Shown here: piece after piece, positions 1 to 4,487 of the stretch
Layout: each line of letters begins with the position of its first letter
Position numbering within the stretch: the first letter of the stretch is position 1
Origin: an uncultured Oscillospiraceae bacterium
GTDB taxonomy: Bacteria > Bacillota > Clostridia > Oscillospirales > Oscillospiraceae
DNA length: 5,318 nucleotides
Assembly (NCBI GenBank): GCA_910577915.1
Contig: CAJTOM010000106.1
Span: 1-5,318 of the forward strand
Direction: 5' to 3'
Notes under the pieces: generated by a model
Told to the model about the DNA's origin: nothing
The model's input: the letters and a program-made list of their open reading frames with translations, nothing else
The model's database searches: none
Translations under genes and position numbers: made by a program

Positions 1-132
1 CGCAATTCGTTTATCATCTGTCCCAAATCTACGGGCTGTTTCTTTGTAGCTTAATTTTTCCTGCAGCATAGTTTCTATGACCTTTTTCTTGAACTCTGGC
101 CTATACCGTTTGTTTGCTACTCCTTTTGGCAT
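1..132 (-). CDS. IS3-family transposase OrfA, N-terminal part (runs off left edge)
   Basis: The minus strand reads 44 uninterrupted codons from the ATG at 130-132 to the window edge. The protein begins MPKGVANKRYRPEFKKKVIE and continues with LSYKETARRFG. This is the usual opening of the small IS3-family (IS150-like) OrfA, a helix-turn-helix protein that binds the element's ends and is normally joined to the OrfB integrase by -1 frameshifting. The residues around 27-44 form the first part of the helix-turn-helix. A GGGGT ribosome binding site (141-145) lies about 8 bases upstream of the ATG. Upstream of the gene is an IS-type terminus at 192, so orfA reads inward from the left end as expected. 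The A/T-richer codons differ from the GC-rich genes after 1030, in keeping with a mobile origin. The rest of orfA and all of orfB lie outside the window, so it cannot be judged whether the element is intact. Confidence 0.85.
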   Translation of the reverse strand, partial: MPKGVANKRYRPEFKKKVIETMLQEKLSYKETARRFGTDDKRIA

Positions 133-155
133 AATAAATCACCCCACTTGTTAGT

Positions 156-164
156 AGTATACCA
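156..164 (-). promoter_or_regulatory. Extended -10 promoter element for orfA
   Basis: The minus strand reads TGGTATACT: TATACT (156-161) is a good -10 hexamer, and the TG one base before it makes an extended -10. No convincing -35 is seen at the right spacing. The site lies between the IS terminus and the orfA ribosome binding site, where IS3 elements keep their own promoter. Confidence 0.45.
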
Positions 165-263
165 TACTGTCTAACAAATGGGGGGCAGTTCAAGTGGTCT
201 GCGGCGTAATTCTCAATTTGTTTACAATCAGCTAAACGACGCAACCAAATTTGCCGGATTACG

Positions 264-296
264 TTAAGGGTCAGATACACCGTATCTGGCCCTTAA
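264..296. repeat. Near-perfect 15-bp inverted repeat (hairpin)
   Basis: TTAAGGGTCAGATAC (264-278) and GTATCTGGCCCTTAA (282-296) form 15-bp arms around a 3-base loop, ACC. There is one mismatch, which would be a U-G wobble in plus-strand RNA. There is no clear U-run on either side, so a standard intrinsic terminator is doubtful. The minus-strand ORF stops inside it. It could be the tip of a lost mobile element or a weak terminator. Confidence 0.6.
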
Positions 297-725
297 ATCG
301 CTTAATTTAATGACATTGCCATAGATAGTCGCGCGTTTTTCTCCTTCGACCCTCGACTCGTTCAACAGACGAATATCTCCGCCAAAAGTCTGGTGCAGCC
401 ATTGCGAGAAATCTACCTCTGCCTGATGCCGTCGTATATCATACCCATCATCATATGCAACAGCCCCCTGCCCAGGCGCAGCCGTACACAGATATTCCTC
501 TGTTACATCCCCCGATGCTGGCCTGGCTGCGGCTTTTGGCTGAGGAACGGGCGGGGGTGTTTCGGCCATTTCTGGACTCTCCTTCGGCCTGCTTAGGCCT
601 ATGATACCGGACCTTGCCTGTTTATCAAGCCGTTTCTCCCCGAACCCCGCCGTCTCCGTCCGCTCATACTGCGGCCCACTGGAGACGGCGTCCAGCAGGT
701 GAAAGGCCACCGTGCCGGAGAACAT
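264..725 (-). CDS. Chimeric hypothetical ORF, 153 aa (unrecognised leader plus nuclease-domain remnant)
   Basis: The ATG at 723-725 opens a 153-codon frame ending in TAA at 264-266. A ribosome binding site AAGGCGG (735-741) lies 9 bases upstream, and a strong sigma-A promoter (763-791) lies upstream of that. This start therefore looks functional. Residues 1-52 (from MFSGTVAFHLLDAV) match no family I recognise. From residue 53 (MAETPPPVPQPK) the protein is a proline/alanine-rich stretch followed by a nuclease-toxin-like segment, annotated separately. The last 20 or so residues look like out-of-frame read-through ending in the hairpin. I infer a recombination product: the start of a gene once divergent from the lacI-type regulator joined to a mobile-element gene. 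Alternatively the leader is native to the element and residue 53 is the only real start. No signal peptide or membrane segment is evident. Confidence 0.4.
   Translation of the reverse strand: MFSGTVAFHLLDAVSSGPQYERTETAGFGEKRLDKQARSGIIGLSRPKESPEMAETPPPVPQPKAAARPASGDVTEEYLCTAAPGQGAVAYDDGYDIRRHQAEVDFSQWLHQTFGGDIRLLNESRVEGEKRATIYGNVIKLSDLRARYGVSDP
307..569 (-). pseudogene. Frameshifted, truncated CdiA-CT/phage-type nuclease toxin gene remnant
   Basis: The start chosen is the ATG at 567-569, which has AAGGAG (579-584) 9 bases upstream. The protein has a Pro/Ala-rich opening, then YDDGYDIRRHQAEVDFSQWL, then HQTFGGDIRLLNESRVEG. This resembles, from memory, nuclease domains at the C-terminus of contact-dependent inhibition toxins and clostridial phage or element proteins (CdiA_C-like). 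In those, the FGGDI-LLNE segment runs into DYLW and then a WDLKT-type catalytic stretch. Here DYLWQ is encoded at 316-330 in another frame, so about one base is missing near 330-340, where there is a run of five A. In that frame translation then stops at 307-309. The catalytic half is absent, so no activity is expected. The family call rests on remembered motifs; the frame change and truncation are read from the sequence if the call holds. Confidence 0.5.
579..584 (-). promoter_or_regulatory. Internal ribosome binding site deciding the start at 569
   Basis: The minus strand reads AAGGAG here, 9 bases before the ATG at 567-569. It supports an independent start for the nuclease-like remnant inside the longer 153-aa frame. 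A small GGCCT/AGGCC stem (586-599) lies just upstream of it. Confidence 0.55.
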
Positions 726-734
726 TCGTGAAAC

Positions 735-741
735 CCGCCTT
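735..741 (-). promoter_or_regulatory. Ribosome binding site for the ATG at 725
   Basis: The minus strand reads AAGGCGG, one base off AAGGAGG, 9 bases before the ATG at 723-725. It lies about 15 bases after the predicted transcription start of the minus-strand promoter. Together they argue that a real gene once began, or still begins, at 725. Confidence 0.5.
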
Positions 742-744
742 GTT

Positions 745-757
745 GATTAAACGTTTT
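745..757 (-). promoter_or_regulatory. Candidate LacI-family operator O1 (divergent promoter)
   Basis: The minus strand reads AAAACGTTTAATC, containing the palindrome AAACGTTT with the central CG typical of LacI/PurR/CcpA-type operators. It starts 5 bases after the -10 of the minus-strand promoter, over the expected transcription start, where a bound repressor would block initiation. The identical 13 bases recur on the plus strand at 901-913 in the same position relative to the regulator's own promoter. Confidence 0.65.
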
Positions 758-762
758 GTCAA

Positions 763-791
763 ATCATAGCGCACAGAGGCGGCTCTGTCAA
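763..791 (-). promoter_or_regulatory. Sigma-A promoter reading leftward
   Basis: On the minus strand, TTGACA (786-791, perfect -35) and TATGAT (763-768, 5/6 -10) are separated by 17 bases. Transcription would start near 756, inside operator O1, and run into the ATG at 725. It is the best promoter match in the window. Confidence 0.75.
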
Positions 792-867
792 TACCGGTTT
801 CGCAGTTTCTGCATATTGCTCAGTATTTTCCTCTTCTTTTTGTCTATTTTGCCGTTATGTATCCCTG
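792..867. other. Spacer between the two divergent promoters
   Basis: This 76-base stretch lies between the two -35 boxes. Its right part (about 822-850) is pyrimidine-rich on the plus strand. I see no ORF, repeat or RNA gene in it. It could hold activator sites or act as upstream A/T-rich promoter sequence, but nothing specific can be shown. Confidence 0.4.
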
Positions 868-896
868 TTTACTTTTTAAATCAGATATGCTATATT
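868..896 (+). promoter_or_regulatory. Sigma-A promoter P1 for the lacI-type operon
   Basis: TTTACT (868-873, 4/6 -35) is followed after 17 bases by TATATT (891-896). TG at 888-889 gives an extended -10 (TGCTATATT). Transcription would start near 903, inside operator O2, leaving a leader of about 125 bases before the ATG at 1028. Confidence 0.65.
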
Positions 897-900
897 GGTA

Positions 901-913
901 AAAACGTTTAATC
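901..913 (+). promoter_or_regulatory. Candidate LacI-family operator O2 (autoregulatory)
   Basis: The plus strand reads AAAACGTTTAATC, the exact sequence of O1 in the opposite orientation, starting 4 bases after the P1 -10. The AAACGTTT core matches the symmetric centre bound by LacI-family proteins with a hinge leucine. The adjacent gene encodes such a protein, so autorepression is the simplest reading. The centres of O1 and O2 are 153 bp apart, which would allow looping. Confidence 0.65.
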
Positions 914-962
914 TTCGTGCCGCTATCCTCCACCGGCAAACAGGCAAAAGCGCCGCTTCCAC

Positions 963-991
963 TTGCTGGAAAACGGAATCTATTGTATGAT
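963..991 (+). promoter_or_regulatory. Possible second promoter P2 for the lacI-type operon
   Basis: TTGCTG (963-968) and TATGAT (986-991) are 17 bases apart. The -10 is good and the -35 weak. Transcription would start near 998, just ahead of the ribosome binding site at 1012. It lies outside O2, so it could give basal, less repressed expression. The evidence is sequence match only. Confidence 0.35.
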
Positions 992-1011
992 ATAAGCGAG
1001 ATAGACAATGC

Positions 1012-1017
1012 AGGAGG
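1012..1017 (+). promoter_or_regulatory. Ribosome binding site fixing the repressor start at 1028
   Basis: A perfect AGGAGG lies 10 bases before the ATG at 1028-1030. A closer ATG at 1020 is in another frame and stops after three codons. The in-frame GTG at 917 has no comparable site, so 1028 is the preferred start. Confidence 0.75.
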
Positions 1018-1027
1018 TAATGGTCAG

Positions 1028-2089
1028 ATGAAAGCGACTCTCAAGAGCATCGCGCAGGCCGCCGGCGTATCTGTCGCCACCGTGTCCCTGGTGCTCAACG
1101 GCAAGCCCTGCCGCGTGTCCCAGCCCACCAAGGAGCGCATCATCCGCACAGCCAGGGATATGCACTACGCCCCCAATCAGGCCGCCCGCTCCCTGAAAAC
1201 CCAGAAATCCCACACCTTCGGCTTCCTGGTCCCCGACATCAGCAACGCCTTCTACTCCGATCTGGCCAAGCTGGTGGAGGAGTACAGCTATCAGAGCGGT
1301 TACCGGCTGATGCTGGGCAATTCCAACGGCCTGTATAAGCGGGACTACGAGTATTTGAAGCTGTTTATCGAGCGCAATGTGGACGCCGTTATCACCATCC
1401 CCTCCTCCACCTTCGTGGACGGCCAGGCGGGAAAATTCTTCTCCCTCATCCGGGAGAACAAGGTGCCCGTCATCGTCATCGACCACTTCATGCACTCCGA
1501 CGCCGTCTACAACATCAACATCGACCACGTCAGGGGCGGCTATCTGGCCGCCCGGCACCTTCTGAGCCTGGGGCACCGCCGCATCGGCCTGTGCACAGGG
1601 CCCCTGGAGCTGGCCATCGGCCGGCAGCGCCTCCAGGGCTACCGGCAGGCCCTGGAGGAGTTCCAATGCCCCTTCGAGGAGGATCTGGTCTACCAGGACG
1701 CCTTCGACATCGCCTCGGGGGGACACTCCGTGGACTACTTCCTGGCCCGGCAGGTCACGGGCATCTGCTGCTCCAACGACATGATGGCCCTGGGGGTGTA
1801 TCGGAAGTGCGCCCACTACGGCCTGCGCATCCCGGAGAACATCTCTGTGGTGGGCTTTGACAACATCATCCTCTCGGAGATCCTCAATCCCCCCCTGACC
1901 ACGGCGGCCCTCCCCATCGACCAGCTGGCCCGGACCGCCGTGGAGCTGGCCATCCGCCTCAGCCGCGGGGAATCCTCCCCGGAGGGGGGCGGCCTGCTTT
2001 TCCAACCGGAGATGGTCATCCGGGACAGCACCAGATTCTGGGGAGCGCCGCCCCCCGGCTACAACAGAAAGGAATCGGAAACGCCATGA
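1028..2089 (+). CDS. LacI-family transcriptional regulator
   Basis: This is a 353-aa protein of normal LacI/GalR-family length and layout, acting in the cytoplasm as a DNA-binding dimer or tetramer. Residues 4-24 form the helix-turn-helix (LKSIAQAAGVSVATVSLVLN), and V16/A17 sit at the specificity positions of the recognition helix. Residues 47-56 (YAPNQAARSL) are the hinge helix, whose L56 is the leucine that inserts at the operator's central CG. From about residue 62 follows the periplasmic-binding-protein-like effector domain. It carries the family landmarks VIDHF, the GGYLAARHLLSLGHRRIG segment, CSNDMMALG and ISVVGFDN. The effector is probably a sugar or related small molecule but cannot be named. 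Its candidate operators flank its own promoter and the divergent one. The stop overlaps the next start (ATGA, 2086-2089), so it is translationally coupled to the hydrolase. The fit to the family is clear; the regulated pathway is inference. Confidence 0.95.
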   Translation: MKATLKSIAQAAGVSVATVSLVLNGKPCRVSQPTKERIIRTARDMHYAPNQAARSLKTQKSHTFGFLVPDISNAFYSDLAKLVEEYSYQSGYRLMLGNSNGLYKRDYEYLKLFIERNVDAVITIPSSTFVDGQAGKFFSLIRENKVPVIVIDHFMHSDAVYNINIDHVRGGYLAARHLLSLGHRRIGLCTGPLELAIGRQRLQGYRQALEEFQCPFEEDLVYQDAFDIASGGHSVDYFLARQVTGICCSNDMMALGVYRKCAHYGLRIPENISVVGFDNIILSEILNPPLTTAALPIDQLARTAVELAIRLSRGESSPEGGGLLFQPEMVIRDSTRFWGAPPPGYNRKESETP

Positions 2090-3516
2090 ACACAGAGCTC
2101 ACCTTCTACGCCGGCATCCACACCATCGGGGGCGTCGTCCTCTCCATCGTCCACGGCGGGCACCGGGTCCTGCTGGAGATCGGCACGGCCTACGAGCCTA
2201 AGACTGATGTGTACGACGGATTTGTGCGGCCCCGCCTGCGGGGCCAGCTCCGGGACGAGCTGCGCCTGGGCCGTGCGCCCCTGGTGGACGGACTGTACAG
2301 CCGGGCGGACATGGGGGACTTCTCCGGCCTGAAAAGCGCGGAGGAGACCGCCCTGCACACGGCGGCGTTCGTCTCCCACCTCCACCTGGACCACATGTCC
2401 TGCATGGGCCTTCTCAGCGACCGGGTGGACGTCTACCTCAGCGAGCCCGCCCAGCGGATCGAGGCGGCCCTGGAAACCACCGGTCTGGGGAGCCCCAGCC
2501 TCAGAAGCGCCCCCTATCTGCCCCTGTATGACCGTCAGACGGTCTGCGTGGGCGAGATCCGGGTAACCCCCTTCCTGCTGTGCGCCGCGAGCTATCAGGA
2601 CTGGTCCTTCTATGTGGAGACGCCGGATCTGACGCTCCACTACACCGGCGATCTGATGATGCACGGGGATTACAGGGACGCCGTCCTGGCGGAGATGGCC
2701 TGGGTGGCCGCCCGGAAGCCGGACATCCTCGTGTGCGAGGCCACCACCTTCATGGACTCCACCCTCCGCATGGTCTACGGCCGGACCGACGCCGCCGTGG
2801 CCCCCAGCGCGGAGGTGCCGGAGGGGATGCTGGACAAGTGCGGGCTGGACCGGGAGCTGGAGAAGCTTCTGGGAGCCCAGAGAGGCCTGTGCGTCATCAA
2901 CTTCTACCAGCGGGAGATGGCGGACGCGGCGGCTTTCCGGGAGATGGCCCGGCGCTGCGGGCGGACGCTGGCGCTGGAGCCGGAGACGGCCTATGTGGCC
3001 TGGCGGTTTTTCGGGGAGCCCGTCCATGTGTATATCCCGGACAACGAGCGCTTCGCCCCCGGTGGAAGCGCCGCCGGGGCGGCCTGGTACCGGGAACTTC
3101 TGGCGAACAATCCGACGGTGACCCTGGAACAGCTCCGCGCCGCCCCCCAGGCCTATGTGGTGCAGAACAGCTATGAAAATCTCCTGGAGCTCTTCAGCCT
3201 CCCGGACGCCCAGGGCAGCTACCTCCACGCCGGCGGGGCGCCCATCGGCGCCTACGACCCCCGCTACCAGAACCTGCTGCGGGTCCTGGAGCGGACGGCG
3301 TTCCGGTACGTCACCTTCTTTGCCGAGAACTACTTCTCCCACGCCTACCCCTGTCAGGTCAAGTACTACGTGGACCAGATCGACCCCCGCGTCCTGATCC
3401 CCTCCCACTCGGAGAATCCCGAGCGGCTGCTGCCGGGGGCCCACGGGGTGCAGTTCATCCCCCGGCTGGGGACCACCTACCTGTATCAGGCGGGCCGCCT
3501 GGTGGAAAAAGAGTGA
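2086..3516 (+). CDS. Metallo-beta-lactamase/beta-CASP hydrolase (RNase J-like), atypical motif III
   Basis: This 476-aa cytoplasmic protein has no signal peptide. Metallo-beta-lactamase signature: SHLHLDH supplies H98, H100, D102 and H103, and YTGDL supplies the bridging D189. Candidate beta-CASP motifs are E218 (CEATTF, motif A), H419 (FSHAYP, motif B) and H441 (IPSHSENPE, motif C, like the PIHTEHPE of RNase J). Relatives hydrolyse phosphodiesters in RNA or DNA using two metal ions. It is shorter than RNase J (about 555 aa) and seems to lack that family's C-terminal domain. By eye, the motif III histidine, normally in a DHS/DHD segment before YTGD, is replaced here by LCAASYQDW (A168), so one metal site may be weakened. 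The start overlaps the repressor stop, and AAAGGA (2068-2073) lies 12 bases upstream. Coupling to a LacI-type regulator is odd for a housekeeping nuclease, suggesting a specialised substrate. The fold is confident; nuclease activity is uncertain. Confidence 0.85.
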   Translation: MNTELTFYAGIHTIGGVVLSIVHGGHRVLLEIGTAYEPKTDVYDGFVRPRLRGQLRDELRLGRAPLVDGLYSRADMGDFSGLKSAEETALHTAAFVSHLHLDHMSCMGLLSDRVDVYLSEPAQRIEAALETTGLGSPSLRSAPYLPLYDRQTVCVGEIRVTPFLLCAASYQDWSFYVETPDLTLHYTGDLMMHGDYRDAVLAEMAWVAARKPDILVCEATTFMDSTLRMVYGRTDAAVAPSAEVPEGMLDKCGLDRELEKLLGAQRGLCVINFYQREMADAAAFREMARRCGRTLALEPETAYVAWRFFGEPVHVYIPDNERFAPGGSAAGAAWYRELLANNPTVTLEQLRAAPQAYVVQNSYENLLELFSLPDAQGSYLHAGGAPIGAYDPRYQNLLRVLERTAFRYVTFFAENYFSHAYPCQVKYYVDQIDPRVLIPSHSENPERLLPGAHGVQFIPRLGTTYLYQAGRLVEKE

Positions 3517-3559
3517 GCGCCGCAGCAAGCGAGGCGGCGAAGAAAGGAGACTGCCGGAT

Positions 3560-4429
3560 ATGCGCTGCACCCTCTGTCCCCGCCGCTGCGGGGCCCTCCG
3601 CACCGCCTCGGCGGGCTCCGGCTTCTGCCGGATGCCCTCCCTCCCGGTGGTGGCCCGCGCCATGCTCCACCACTGGGAGGAGCCCTGCATCAGCGGGACC
3701 AACGGCAGCGGAGCCGTGTTCTTTTCCGGATGCGTGCTGGGGTGCGTGTTCTGCCAGAACGGGCCCATCAGCAGAGAGCGCTTCGGGAAAGCCATATCCG
3801 TTCCCCGGCTGCGGGGCATTTTTGAGGCGCTTATCGCCCAGGGGGCCCACAACATCAACCTGGTCAGCCCCACCCCCTTCGTCCCCCCTATTCTGGAGGC
3901 GCTGGCGGAGCCCCTGCCGGTACCCGTGGTGTGGAATACCGGAGGATACGAGCGGACGGAGACCCTGCGGGCCCTGGAGGGCAGGGTGCAGATCTGGCTG
4001 CCGGATCTGAAATACGCGGACAACGCGCTGGCGGAGCGGTACAGCGGCGCACCGGACTACTTCGAGACCGCCTGCGCCGCCATCCTGGAGATGCACCGCC
4101 AGAGCGGGGACTGCGTGCTGGAGGACGGCCTGCTGCGCCGGGGGGTGGTGATCCGCCACCTGCTCCTGCCCGGCGGGCTGAACAACGCCAAGGCGGTGAT
4201 GGACTGGGTGGCCCGGACCTTCCGGCCCGGACAGGTCCTCTTCTCCCTTATGAGCCAGTACACCCCCCAGCCCGGGGCCCAGGGGCTCCTGGCCCGCCGG
4301 GTCACCGGGGCGGAGTACCGGGCGGCCCTGGCCTACATGGAGAACCTGGGCATCGTGGACGGCTACCGCCAGGAGTCCTCCTCCGCCCAGAGGGAGTACA
4401 CGCCGGATTTTGACCTGTCGGGTATATAG
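3560..4429 (+). CDS. Radical SAM protein, PflX-like (pyruvate formate-lyase activating enzyme homologue)
   Basis: This 289-aa protein is close to full family length. The radical SAM motif CxxxCxxC is C58, C62 and C65 (SGCVLGCVFCQN) and would bind the 4Fe-4S cluster that cleaves S-adenosylmethionine. Before it lies the PflX-family signature EEPCISGTNGSGAVFFSGC. An N-terminal cysteine set (C3, C6, C10, C23) could bind another metal or cluster. The barrel continues with LVSPTPF, VVWNTGGYE and WLPDLKYAD, as in the COG1313 group. The function and substrate of PflX proteins are not established. Despite the name there is no pyruvate formate-lyase or other glycyl radical enzyme in this window. The ATG at 3560 is preceded by AAAGGAG (3543-3549) with 10-base spacing, 43 bases after the hydrolase stop with no terminator between, so it is probably the last gene of the operon. 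The strong terminator at 4438 supports this. Confidence 0.9.
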   Translation: MRCTLCPRRCGALRTASAGSGFCRMPSLPVVARAMLHHWEEPCISGTNGSGAVFFSGCVLGCVFCQNGPISRERFGKAISVPRLRGIFEALIAQGAHNINLVSPTPFVPPILEALAEPLPVPVVWNTGGYERTETLRALEGRVQIWLPDLKYADNALAERYSGAPDYFETACAAILEMHRQSGDCVLEDGLLRRGVVIRHLLLPGGLNNAKAVMDWVARTFRPGQVLFSLMSQYTPQPGAQGLLARRVTGAEYRAALAYMENLGIVDGYRQESSSAQREYTPDFDLSGI

Positions 4430-4437
4430 ACGCGGCA

Positions 4438-4476
4438 AAAGAGCGCCTGGAACATAGGCTGTTCCAGGCGCTCTTT
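4438..4476. terminator. Bidirectional intrinsic terminator
   Basis: A perfect 17-bp stem (4438-4454 paired with 4460-4476) encloses a 5-base loop, TAGGC. It has GC-rich centres and AAA/TTT bases at its foot. Plus-strand RNA ends in UUUCU and minus-strand RNA in UUUU, so it can stop both the operon (stop codon at 4429) and the convergent SLH-protein gene (stop codon at 4488). Confidence 0.9.
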
Positions 4477-4487
4477 CTACATATCTC

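Larger units (their letters stand above)
1..192 (-). mobile_element. Left end of an IS3-family (IS150-like) insertion sequence
   Basis: Read on the minus strand, the element begins at 192 with TGAACTGCCCCCCATTTGTT. It starts with TG and is GC-rich near the tip, like the terminal inverted repeats of IS3-family elements that precede MPKG-type orfA genes. OrfA starts 60 bases inside. The other terminus and the second target-site copy lie left of the window. Bases 193-196 (AGTG) would be one copy of a 3-4 bp target duplication, but this cannot be tested here. Confidence 0.75.

Noticed and set aside
204..263. Inverted repeat CGTAAT (205-210) / ATTACG (258-263) as ends of a small mobile element
   Set aside because: Six-base arms 47 bases apart are expected by chance, and no further end structure is visible.
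393..596. Plus-strand 67-codon frame opposite the nuclease remnant
   Set aside because: There is no ribosome binding site or recognisable protein, and it lies opposite a minus-strand frame with family-like motifs.
967..980. Third operator half-site or CcpA cre-like site (AAAACGGAAT near P2)
   Set aside because: Only the left half resembles O1/O2, the palindrome is broken, and it does not fit the cre consensus spacing.
917..1027. GTG at 917 as the start of the LacI-type regulator (37 extra N-terminal residues)
   Set aside because: The extension has no family similarity, overlaps the promoter/operator zone and has no ribosome binding site. The ATG at 1028 follows a perfect AGGAGG and begins exactly at the usual LacI-family N-terminus.
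2059..4438. Long minus-strand frames (654 and 327 codons) opposite the hydrolase and radical SAM genes
   Set aside because: They are antisense shadows created by GC-rich codon bias. Their translations show no recognisable domain, while the plus-strand frames carry clear motifs.
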